Source: Nostoc sp. CCCryo 231-06
GTDB lineage: Bacteria; Cyanobacteriota; Cyanobacteriia; Cyanobacteriales; Nostocaceae
Length of the DNA: 37,045 nucleotides
Direction of reading: 5' to 3'
Assembly: GCA_023522315.1 (NCBI GenBank)
Contig: JAHCSU010000422.1
Span: 1 to 37,045 of the forward strand
Shown: positions 17,408-24,295 of the stretch, piece by piece
Numbering within the stretch: the first letter of the stretch is position 1
Layout of the letters: each line of letters starts with the position of its first letter
The notes under the pieces: model-generated
Told to the model about the DNA's origin: nothing
Seen by the model: only the letters and a program-made list of their open reading frames with translations
The model's database searches: none
Position numbers and translations under genes: made by a program

Positions 17408-17697
17408 GCCTTAATCTCCTTCTTCTTGAACATTTGCAACATTCTGTCTGTCACTAAAAATCCACCCACAACGTTGACTGTTGCCAATACCACAGCAATC
17501 AAACCGAGAATTACTGACACATTCGTGTCTCTCGCGCCAGCAGCAACTATTGCTCCCAGTACCGAAATGCCAGAAATCGCGTTTGAGCCTGACATTAAGG
17601 GTGTGTGTAGAGTCGGTGGGATTTTGTTGATGACTTCAAAGCCGATAAAAGATGCCAAAACAAATACAAACAAAGCAGCAAGTAATGCCTCTGTCAT
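17404..17697 (-). CDS. pntAB: NAD(P) transhydrogenase subunit alpha, membrane part (PntAB)
   Basis: 97 aa from the ATG at 17697; a TTG at 17706 is in frame but too close to AAGGAG (17710-17715). It contains three to four hydrophobic helices (LLAALFVFVLASFIGFEVI, NAISGISVLGAIVAAGA, VILGLIAVVLATVNVVGGFL) and the segment PPTLHTPLMSGSNAISG typical of domain II of the alpha subunit. In cyanobacteria the alpha chain is split into this membrane piece and the NAD-binding PntAA. The stop overlaps the pntB start. Confidence 0.95.
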   Translation of the reverse strand: MTEALLAALFVFVLASFIGFEVINKIPPTLHTPLMSGSNAISGISVLGAIVAAGARDTNVSVILGLIAVVLATVNVVGGFLVTDRMLQMFKKKEIKA

Positions 17698-17729
17698 TGA
17701 AATCAAAACTCCTTATGGTAATTTGGCTA

Positions 17730-18896
17730 TTAACCTGCTCCAACGCCGCTCAACGCTTGTAGTGCATCGCGCACTCGTTGATTACGAATTTCACCAGCGT
17801 GGGTAACGCAAGCTGCATCAACGATGTCGTCGCTAAAGTCTACCTGCAAAGCTTTGTCTTTGATCAGCAATTGCATCAACGAAGTTACGTTCTTGGCATA
17901 CAATTGGCTGGCGTGAATTGGCATCGATGATGGGAGATTGATGGGGCCGATAATTGTTACACCGTTCCAGACAATATCTTTGCCGGGTTCCGTGCAGGCG
18001 CAGTTACCACCCTGTTCAGCAGCCAAATCTACAATCACTGAACCTGGTTTCATTTGTGCCACCATTTCTTCTGTAACTAGCCGTGGTGCTTGTCTTCCAG
18101 GAACTTGGGCAGTAGTAATCACCACATCAGAGTTTTTGACGTGTTCGGCGAGAACTTCTTGGGTGCGTTGTTTGCTAGCCTCAGAAATTTCCTTGGCGTA
18201 ACCACCTGCGGCGACGGTTTCTTCCTCTAATTTGACTTCAACGAATTTCGCCCCTAAGCTTTGCACCTCTTCTTTGACGGCGGGACGGATATCAAAGGCT
18301 TCTACCACTGCACCCAAACGTCTGGCGGTAGCGATCGCTTGCAATCCGGCTACACCAGCGCCCATAATAAATACTTTCGCTGGAGCGATCGTCCCTGCGG
18401 CTGTGGTTAACATCGGGAAATATTTCGGTAATGCAGCTGCGGCAATTAATACTGCTTTGTAACCTGCTAATGAAGCTTGCGAGGACAAAGCATCCATACT
18501 TTGCGCCCTGGTGGTACGGGGAATCATTTCCATACTCAAGGCTGTTACTTTCCGATTTGCTAGTTGCTGCGCTACAACAGGATTTCCCAAAGGATTGAGG
18601 AAGCTGACTAATACAGCCCCTTCCTTTAACAAATCAACTTCTGAGCGTCCATCTTCTCGTTCTTGTGGTGGACTGACTTTCAGCAGAATATCTGTTTCGC
18701 CCCATAATTTGGCAGTATCGCTGATTATCGTGGCTCCTGCCGCTTCATAGTCAGAATCGCCAAAAAATGATCGCTCTCCTGCACCCGTTTCTACCCAAAC
18801 TTCCAAACCTTGTTTTACCAATCGGGCAACGGTATCAGGAATTAATGCTACACGACGTTCACAAACTTCAATCTCTTTAGCAACTGCTATTCTCAT
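17730..18896 (-). CDS. pntAA: NAD(P) transhydrogenase subunit alpha, NAD-binding part (PntAA)
   Basis: 388 aa from the ATG at 18896, chosen because AGGAGA is 5 bases upstream and because MRIAVAKEIEVCERRVALIP is the usual start; an upstream extension to 18932 would add 12 unlikely residues. Visible motifs: substrate/RQD-loop region RTTRAQSMDALSSQASLAGY, Rossmann GAGVAGLQAIATARRLGAVV followed by the acidic EAFDIRP, and TTAQVPGRQAP. This soluble domain I oxidises NADH and hands hydride to the NADP site of PntB. First gene of the operon pntAA-pntAB-pntB; a palindromic repeat element lies only 40 bases upstream of the start codon. Confidence 0.97.
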   Translation of the reverse strand: MRIAVAKEIEVCERRVALIPDTVARLVKQGLEVWVETGAGERSFFGDSDYEAAGATIISDTAKLWGETDILLKVSPPQEREDGRSEVDLLKEGAVLVSFLNPLGNPVVAQQLANRKVTALSMEMIPRTTRAQSMDALSSQASLAGYKAVLIAAAALPKYFPMLTTAAGTIAPAKVFIMGAGVAGLQAIATARRLGAVVEAFDIRPAVKEEVQSLGAKFVEVKLEEETVAAGGYAKEISEASKQRTQEVLAEHVKNSDVVITTAQVPGRQAPRLVTEEMVAQMKPGSVIVDLAAEQGGNCACTEPGKDIVWNGVTIIGPINLPSSMPIHASQLYAKNVTSLMQLLIKDKALQVDFSDDIVDAACVTHAGEIRNQRVRDALQALSGVGAG

Positions 18897-18935
18897 GAAA
18901 TCTCCTGAAGATAAATACCTAATCTCTGCCAAGTA

Positions 18936-19085
18936 ATATCATGTCCGGGTAATTAGTTGTGATTCCCATAGTCATTGCACCTCACCCCTTAATCCCCTCC
19001 CCGCCGGCGGGGAGGGGAGACAAAACGCAGTTTTGGCGGGGTGGGGTTCTTCGGGTTTAATAAGTAATCAAGCGGACATAATATA
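18936..19085. repeat. MITE-like palindromic element upstream of pntAA
   Basis: About 150 bp. The left end ATATCATGTCCGGGTAATTA pairs with the right end, whose complement is ATATTATGTCCGCTTGATTA (about 16 of 20 identical). The interior holds CCTCACCCC...CCCCTCC and GGAGGGG...GGGGTGGGG arms and a CAAAACGCAGTTTTG hairpin. It encodes no transposase. It occupies the leader or promoter zone of the pnt operon. Confidence 0.7.
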
Positions 19086-19810
19086 AGCGATTGTCCAGAT
19101 GAGGGATATCCCGCACCCATACTATTTAGGCAGGAACATCAGCCATGAATTTTACTGGTAGATTGAACCTTGAAACTTTCGTCTCCTACTCTTAGCTGTC
19201 CAGGCAAAGTCTGACTTTGCCGTTCGCAGAGGTCATATTTTCAGATAGTTGCAAACAGGGTTACGTATTGCACATCCTAAATTGATCATTCCCAAATTTT
19301 GCATCTTTATCTTCAGCTTGTTTTAGGGATTGAGAAATTTTGGTATTCCTTTCTTATAGAGTAATATTGACCAAATTTTTGAAGCTTGATAATTTCCCAA
19401 TCAAATTTTAAGGATTACGACTTTGATTCCAACTTATTTTAATCAATTTAGCGCAAGTTAAGTGGCGATCGCTGATTGCACGTCTCAATTTTTATAACAA
19501 AATTCTCAAATTTAGATACACTTGTACATATTTAGAAACACAATCCAATCCCGACTGTGTTTATATTTAGTTCAAAATTTGACCAACCTAGCCATAAAAT
19601 TAGCACTCTGTAAGGGTAATTAAGTAAATCGAGTATATGGTAGATTTATAACTAAGTAATTTTGCTGTCGCCCAAACCTCAGTGAGGATGGCACTTTTTT
19701 TTATTGTTGAACGTCAATTGTCAGGAAGTCAGTAGTAAAGTTTAGTAACGAATACTAATACACAGCTATTTTAGATAACAGATTTATATTTTGGTAGAGG
19801 AAGGGTGATT
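19086..19810. other. Long AT-rich intergenic region between pntAA and the DUF2808 gene
   Basis: About 725 bases with no convincing gene. A hairpin GGCAAAGT/ACTTTGCC is at 19205-19223, a HIP1 octamer is near 19467, and an intrinsic-terminator-like structure is at 19667-19702 (listed separately). The ribosome binding site of the next gene, AGGAAGG, is at 19798-19804. Confidence 0.6.
19667..19702 (+). terminator. Orphan intrinsic terminator; possible end of a small RNA
   Basis: Stem GT(C)GCC / GGCAC with inner stem CCTC-AGT-GAGG, followed by eight T (19695-19702). No plus-strand gene lies upstream, since pntAA runs the other way. It may end an unannotated small RNA or attenuate the DUF2808 transcript. 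Confidence 0.45.
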
Positions 19811-20323
19811 ATGCGACGTTTACTTTCTGCTTTAGCCGTGACTAGCTTTTTGGTTACTGGATTACCAGCCTTGACTTGGGCACAAAGTTTACCTGGATTT
19901 ACGCTCTTTAGCGGCGTCAAACAAGAAAATCAGCTGCCCTTTCGGTTAGATTTTGGTGGACAAGCCAATGGTTGGGATCGATACATATTAAGGATTCCAG
20001 CCCAAAAAATGAAATTGGCTGTTGGTCAATTTGCCATTACTTACCCTGATTATTACAAAGGAACTTTTGACCAGAAAAACATTGAAGTCCGAGTCAAAGG
20101 TAAAGCAGTTCCGCTTTCTGAGGTTAAGTGGGACAAAGAAGGGAAGCTAATTAATATTTTTCCTCAAGACCCAGTACCAGCAGGTAGTGCAGTTGAGGTA
20201 GTCTTATCTAACGTGAAAAACCCAGCCTTCGGCGGAGTTTACTATTTTCGCTGTCAAGTACTCTCCCCTGGCGATGTGCCACTACTGCGTTACCTGGGAA
20301 CATGGATTTTAAGCATCAGTTAA
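19811..20323 (+). CDS. DUF2808 family exported protein
   Basis: 170 aa from the ATG at 19811 (AGGAAGG 6 bases upstream; a GTG at 19805 is too close to it). The signal peptide MRRLLSALAVTSFLVTGLPA ends with a TWAQS cleavage site. The mature part (LPFRLDFGGQANGWDRYILR, FAITYPDYYKGTFD, IEVRVKGKAVPLSEVKWD) has the beta-rich pattern of DUF2808, a cyanobacterial periplasmic family without known function. The sequence GGVYYFRCQVLSPGDVPLLRYLGTW is a conserved C-terminal block. It precedes the rpmH cluster by about 150 bases and is likely a separate transcript. Confidence 0.85.
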   Translation: MRRLLSALAVTSFLVTGLPALTWAQSLPGFTLFSGVKQENQLPFRLDFGGQANGWDRYILRIPAQKMKLAVGQFAITYPDYYKGTFDQKNIEVRVKGKAVPLSEVKWDKEGKLINIFPQDPVPAGSAVEVVLSNVKNPAFGGVYYFRCQVLSPGDVPLLRYLGTWILSIS

Positions 20324-20426
20324 GTAAGTTTTCAGTTTGGGGAGTGGAAACCAGGGATTGGGGATAAGAGAAACAAGGAGAATAACCTATGCCTAATGCC
20401 CAATTCCAAATTTCCTGGTAAAGTGA

Positions 20427-20432
20427 TACAAT
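20427..20432 (+). promoter_or_regulatory. Possible -10 box of the rpmH-rnpA promoter
   Basis: TACAAT lies about 46 bases before the rpmH start, with a weak -35 match (TTCCAA, 17 bases upstream). AAGAGGAG near 20464-20471 is the ribosome binding site. Confidence 0.35.
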
Positions 20433-20477
20433 TGCAGATTGTGAGTTTTTATAAAAATCCCCTAAGAGGAGAAGAGT

Positions 20478-20612
20478 ATGAAAAGAACACTAGGCGGCAC
20501 TAGCCGTAAGAGAAAAAGAACCTCTGGTTTTCGCGCTAGGATGCGGACACCAGACGGCAGGAACGTGATTAGCGCCAGGAGAAGAAAGGGGCGTCACCGT
20601 CTAAGCGTTTAG
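20478..20612 (+). CDS. rpmH: 50S ribosomal protein L34
   Basis: 44 aa, standard length. It begins [20 protein letters not shown] and continues [20 protein letters not shown], the diagnostic L34 pattern of a very basic protein. Located in the classical rpmH-rnpA-yidC order found near dnaA in many bacteria (no dnaA is visible here). A ribosome binding site GAGGAG is about 7 bases upstream of the ATG. Cotranscribed with rnpA, which starts 26 bases after the stop. Confidence 0.98.
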   Translation: MKRTLGGTSRKRKRTSGFRARMRTPDGRNVISARRRKGRHRLSV

Positions 20613-20638
20613 GGCGTATCTAAGCTAAAAGAGCATCT

Positions 20639-21061
20639 GTGGCTTTGCCTAAAGCAAATCGGCTAAAATCCCGCAAGGATTTCCAGGCAGTTTTCCGAGA
20701 AGGAATTCGGCGTCATGGCTCTTATTTAACATTGAGAGCCTTAAAGCCTTTATGTTCAACAAAACCTTCTTTGTCCACTGCCACCCAGACTACACAAGCA
20801 ACTGACTCAGCACATCTTGCCAGCACGCGGATTGGCATTTCCATAAGCACAAAAGTAAGCAAAAGGGCAGTAGTTCGCAACCGAATCAAACGGCAAATTA
20901 CTTCTGCTTTATATAACTTGCTGCCAAAATTATCACCAGGATGGCGGCTAGTGTTCATTGTCAAACCCACAACAGCAGAATCTAAGTGCGTAAGCCCACA
21001 ATTTCTGCAAGAATTAGAGCAGTTGTTGGCACAAGCTGAGGTGTTCGATGGGAATTCGTGA
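20639..21061 (+). CDS. rnpA: Ribonuclease P protein component
   Basis: 140 aa from a GTG. The N-terminal LPKANRLKSRKDFQAVFREG and the RNR signature (KVSKRAVVRNRIKRQITSAL) identify the RNase P protein, which binds the RNase P RNA and the 5' leader of pre-tRNAs. A low-complexity insertion of about 25 residues (about positions 45-70, Thr/Ser/Ala-rich) separates the first strand region from RIGISISTKVSKR; such insertions are seen in cyanobacterial RnpA. The 3' end overlaps the next gene by 14 bases. Confidence 0.97.
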   Translation: MALPKANRLKSRKDFQAVFREGIRRHGSYLTLRALKPLCSTKPSLSTATQTTQATDSAHLASTRIGISISTKVSKRAVVRNRIKRQITSALYNLLPKLSPGWRLVFIVKPTTAESKCVSPQFLQELEQLLAQAEVFDGNS

Positions 21062-21440
21062 AGATGTTTATTATGAAGGTGGCCCCCATATTGGGGATTT
21101 AATTGTCAACCTGTTGATTGGGCTAACCATTGTCGGGATACCATTAACAGTTGGGGCAATTGTCAGAGCATTGTGGCTGCGTTTCCGCATCACCGATCGC
21201 CGAGTTACCGTGATCGGAGGTTGGCAGGGGCGCGATCGCACTGACATAATTTACTCAGAAATTGTCAAAGTTGTCACAATCCCCCGTGGCATTGGCTTGT
21301 GGGGAGATATGGTGCTAACACTAAAAAACGGCAGTCGTCTCGAATTGCGGGCAATTCCCAAGTTTCGGGAAGTCTATGACTACATAAACGAAAGAATTGC
21401 TGCGAAAAATCCCGAATATAGCGCCACTGCTAACAAGTGA
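21048..21440 (+). CDS. PH domain-containing (YdbS-like) membrane protein
   Basis: 130 aa. N-terminal MGIREDVYYEGGPHIGDLIV is followed by one hydrophobic segment (LLIGLTIVGIPLTVGAIVRAL) and a bacterial PH-like fold: WLRFRITDRRVTVIGGWQG, DIIYSEIVKVVTIPRGIG, GDMVLTLKNGSRLELRAIP. Function unknown. This gene is a constant member of the cyanobacterial rnpA-yidC cluster, so a link to membrane protein biogenesis is plausible but inferred. The start overlaps rnpA and has GAGG 6 bases upstream. Confidence 0.88.
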   Translation: MGIREDVYYEGGPHIGDLIVNLLIGLTIVGIPLTVGAIVRALWLRFRITDRRVTVIGGWQGRDRTDIIYSEIVKVVTIPRGIGLWGDMVLTLKNGSRLELRAIPKFREVYDYINERIAAKNPEYSATANK

Positions 21441-21668
21441 TGGGAGTAGGAAGTAGAGAGTAGGGAATAGTGAATGCAAAATTTGCTCAGATAAAATACA
21501 AAATTCAGAAATTCGCACTTACCAAAAAATACATACCACTCCCTAACTCACCACTCCCTTTTTTTTAGAATGTGCGGCTATCCGTAGCGAAGGGTAGTCG
21601 CACATAATTTATGATTTAGATAAATTAGATTCAGTCAGTTTACAGTACCTCAGGTTGAATTCAGAATA
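21441..21668. other. Spacer with hairpin repeat between the PH gene and yidC
   Basis: Contains an imperfect hairpin TGTGCG(G)CTA...TAG(T)CGCACA at about 21570-21604, just after a run of T (21560-21567). The run precedes the hairpin on the plus strand, so it is not a classic terminator. The rest is AT-rich without a gene. Confidence 0.5.
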
Positions 21669-22820
21669 ATGGATTTTGGTATCGGCTTTCTCTCGAACAA
21701 CGTGATGCTGCCAATCATAGATTTTTTCTATGGTATTGTGCCTAGCTACGGATTGGCGATCGTTGCTTTGACATTGATAGTCCGCTTCGCGCTCTATCCC
21801 CTGAGTGCTGGCTCAATTCGCAACATGCGGAAAATGCGAATTGTACAACCTCTGATGCAGAAGCGGATGGCAGAAATTAAAGAGCGCTATAAGGATGAAC
21901 CGCAAAAGCAGCAAGAGGAAATGGTCAATGTTCAAAAAGAATTTGGCAACCCTTTGGCTGGCTGTTTTCCATTACTAGTGCAAATGCCGGTCTTATTAGC
22001 GCTGTTTGCCACTTTGCGGGGTTCGCCTTTTTCAAGTGCGAACTACAGCGTTAATCTGCAAATCTTACCCGCAGAACAAATCGAGCAAATTCAACCGCAA
22101 GCCTTTGCCACTGCTGCCCAAAATATTTATGTTGCTGATGGCGAACACGTTAAAGTAGCTGCCATCCTTCCCAGTGGTAACAAACTAGCGGTGGGAGAAC
22201 AAACTAAGATCCAATATCAGACCATTGAGGGCAAACCATTTCAGGTACTCTTAGCAGAACACCCAGAAAATAAGCTGATTCCTGATTGGAAAATCACCAA
22301 AGGTGAAGATAAGGTAAAAATTGATGCCCAAGGCAATGTAGAAGCCTTGCAGCCCGGAGAGGTGACTATTCAAGGAACAATTCCTGGACTAGCAGCAGAA
22401 AAAGGCTTTCTATTTATTGATGCCTTAGGCAGGGTTGGCGCAACTGATCCAGATGGCACAATCCACTGGGATATCGTCGCCATGATCGTCTCCTTTGGAA
22501 TCAGCCTTTATGTTAGCCAAATGCTATCTGGGCAAAATTCCAGTGGTGGCAATCCGCAGCAGGATACAGTTAACAAAATCACCCCAGTAATCTTTTCTGG
22601 GATGTTTTTGTTTTTCCCCCTACCAGCTGGGGTGCTGATGTATATGGTGATTGGTAATATTTTCCAAACCGCACAAACTTATCTTCTCTCCCGCGAACCT
22701 CTACCAGAAGAACTGCAAAAAATCGTAGCAACCCAGGAAAAAGAAGCAGTAGTGGCAGAACAAAAGGCATTGCCTTTTGAACCAAAAAGTGCCAAGAAAA
22801 AGGCAACAGGGGGATCATGA
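21669..22820 (+). CDS. yidC: Membrane protein insertase YidC/Oxa1/Alb3
   Basis: 383 aa. N-terminal [20 protein letters not shown] begins the conserved core; helices include [20 protein letters not shown] (with the conserved Arg of the hydrophilic groove), [41 protein letters not shown] and [25 protein letters not shown]. The protein inserts and folds membrane proteins in plasma and thylakoid membranes. An insertion of about 130 residues (about 125-255) between helices 2 and 3 contains [18 protein letters not shown] and [20 protein letters not shown], resembling a BIG2-type Ig-like domain exposed outside the membrane. The stop overlaps the next start (ATGA), so it is coupled to jag. Confidence 0.96.
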   Translation: MDFGIGFLSNNVMLPIIDFFYGIVPSYGLAIVALTLIVRFALYPLSAGSIRNMRKMRIVQPLMQKRMAEIKERYKDEPQKQQEEMVNVQKEFGNPLAGCFPLLVQMPVLLALFATLRGSPFSSANYSVNLQILPAEQIEQIQPQAFATAAQNIYVADGEHVKVAAILPSGNKLAVGEQTKIQYQTIEGKPFQVLLAEHPENKLIPDWKITKGEDKVKIDAQGNVEALQPGEVTIQGTIPGLAAEKGFLFIDALGRVGATDPDGTIHWDIVAMIVSFGISLYVSQMLSGQNSSGGNPQQDTVNKITPVIFSGMFLFFPLPAGVLMYMVIGNIFQTAQTYLLSREPLPEELQKIVATQEKEAVVAEQKALPFEPKSAKKKATGGS

Positions 22821-23347
22821 GCAATATTTCCATGCAGCGAGGTCAGCAGTGGTTAAAATCCCTGCTGGAACTCACTGGAATACCTTCTGAAATTCAGGGT
22901 CATTTAGAAACTGCCCAATCTCAAGACGGCGATTCCCCAGAACCAGATAACTACTGGTTAACAATTGACCAAACTAATTTGACGACAGAACAAATCCAGG
23001 GATTAATTGGTGCTGATGGTTCTGTGTTAGATGCGATTCAGTATCTAGCAAATTCGGTTTTAAACCTGAGTCAACCCCCGGAAGAACAAGCCTCTTACAC
23101 TATTGAGTTAAATGGCTACCGGGTTAAAAGAGAAGCCGAAATTCGCGCATTAGCAGAAGCAGCAGCCGATGAAGTGCGCTTTTCTGGTAGAGAAGTGGAA
23201 ATCAAATCTCTCAGTTCTGCTGAAAGGCGACAAATCCATACTTTCTTGAAGGAATTTGGAGATTTGGAAACCTTCAGTCGGGGTAAAGAGCCACATCGTC
23301 ATCTAGTTGTGCAGCCAGTTTCTTTGGAAGAAGAGAGACGCGATTAA
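22817..23347 (+). CDS. khpB: KhpB/Jag-type KH-R3H RNA-binding protein
   Basis: 176 aa. The KH-like part contains [21 protein letters not shown] (GxxG-like loop), followed by the R3H domain: [20 protein letters not shown] and [14 protein letters not shown], in which the R-x3-H arrangement binds single-stranded nucleic acid. The Jag_N domain found in Firmicutes is absent. It is an RNA chaperone or regulator typically encoded right after yidC, and here overlaps it by 4 bases. A perfect 20-bp palindrome covers its stop codon. Confidence 0.93.
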   Translation: MSNISMQRGQQWLKSLLELTGIPSEIQGHLETAQSQDGDSPEPDNYWLTIDQTNLTTEQIQGLIGADGSVLDAIQYLANSVLNLSQPPEEQASYTIELNGYRVKREAEIRALAEAAADEVRFSGREVEIKSLSSAERRQIHTFLKEFGDLETFSRGKEPHRHLVVQPVSLEEERRD

Positions 23348-23355
23348 TCGCGTCT
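23336..23355. repeat. Perfect 20-bp palindrome over the jag stop codon
   Basis: AGACGCGATTAATCGCGTCT spans the last codons and TAA (23345-23347) of jag. A similar sequence occurs as an interrupted hairpin at 35058-35082. It is a common Nostoc dispersed palindrome and may fold in the mRNA. Confidence 0.8.
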
Positions 23356-23487
23356 GTACAAGGGTTAATTGAAGGCTCAATATAATTTCAAAATTTCTCT
23401 TGTTCCTAAAAGCTAAAATAAAGATGTAGTATCAGTATTATTGCTGATAATGACCATTAATTTTCGTGAGGATGTCTCACAAATCCT

Positions 23488-24006
23488 ATGGACGCAATTT
23501 ATATTCCGCAGCTAACTAAAGCCCCGGAGCGGACAGAGGAAGTTCAAGTTGAGGAATTTCTGCCTGGTCTGGAAACGTTGACACCAGTTCGCGGTCATGT
23601 GCGCGTGCAGCATCATGGCAGTTATCTGGAAGTGTCCGCTCAGGCAGAAACAATTATTACTTGTACCTGCAACCGCTGTTTGCAGCAATACAATCGCCGC
23701 TTAGGGCTTGATACGAAGGAAGTCATCTGGTTAGACGAAACTGCAAATCAAGTAAATGACTTGCCCCTAGAAAGGGAAGTGATTATGGAAGAGTTGCTGG
23801 AAACCCTACCACCCGATGGTTATTTTTCTCCCAACGAATGGCTGTATGAGCAGATGTGCTTGGCAGTACCTCTGCGCCAGTTGTGCGATCGCAATTGTCC
23901 AGGTATTCCTGTAAGTAGTACTGCTGATACTTCTGATAGTCCTGAAACTCCAGTTGATAACCGTTGGGCTTCTCTGGAAGCACTGAAAAAACAACTTCCT
24001 GGATAG
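23488..24006 (+). CDS. YceD/DUF177 family protein
   Basis: 172 aa. The central block VRVQHHGSYLEVSAQAETII, then CTCNRCLQQYNRRL, LPLEREVIMEELLETLPPDGY and LCDRNCPGI is the DUF177 (YceD) pattern, with cysteines in CTCNRC and CDRNC likely structural or metal-binding. In bacteria and chloroplasts YceD proteins are needed for 23S rRNA accumulation, and the gene commonly sits beside rpmF. Here it ends the rpmH-rnpA-yidC-jag cluster, separated from jag by 140 bases. The C-terminal tail is Ser/Thr-rich before DNRWASLEALKKQL. Confidence 0.9.
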   Translation: MDAIYIPQLTKAPERTEEVQVEEFLPGLETLTPVRGHVRVQHHGSYLEVSAQAETIITCTCNRCLQQYNRRLGLDTKEVIWLDETANQVNDLPLEREVIMEELLETLPPDGYFSPNEWLYEQMCLAVPLRQLCDRNCPGIPVSSTADTSDSPETPVDNRWASLEALKKQLPG

Positions 24007-24054
24007 TAATTTGGTAATTCCGTCAGACTCAAGTAAGTCTGTGCCTACACGAAC

Positions 24055-24084
24055 TAAGCCTGTCTACACAGGCTTATTGTTTTA
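24055..24084 (+). terminator. Intrinsic terminator after yceD
   Basis: A 9-bp perfect stem TAAGCCTGT-CTAC-ACAGGCTTA (24055-24076) is followed by TTGTTTTA. It lies about 50 bases downstream of the stop and closes the housekeeping cluster. Confidence 0.8.
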
Positions 24085-24124
24085 CATAGCAATCGTATTT
24101 GATTTGTAAGAATTGCAATCCGTA

Positions 24125-24156
24125 GATCCCCGACTTCGTAAAAGTTGTGGGGGATC
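24125..24156. repeat. Hairpin repeat GATCCCC/GGGGATC
   Basis: 7-bp arms GATCCCC and GGGGATC around a partly paired interior (GACTTCGTAAAAGTTGTG), followed by TTGTTTCTT. It resembles the dispersed 'ready-to-fold' palindromes of Nostoc; it may serve as a bidirectional terminator between yceD and the convergent NACHT gene. Confidence 0.55.
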
Positions 24157-24295
24157 TTGTTTCTTACGAATGCTTCAGGCTTGCTATAGCTCTTGGGTAC
24201 ACAGTAAAGCCAGCAACTGAAAGCAGTTAGCCATAATATAATAAACACAAAGTGGCAAATAATGTTCTTTATTTATCATTATGGCTATCCTTAGT

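Noticed and set aside
19086-19666. tRNA or known cyanobacterial RNA in the long spacer
   Set aside because: I could not find a cloverleaf, CCA end or a motif I recognise from named cyanobacterial RNAs; only the orphan terminator stands out.
24054-24248. 64-aa minus-strand ORF downstream of yceD
   Set aside because: It covers a terminator and a hairpin repeat and has no coding features.
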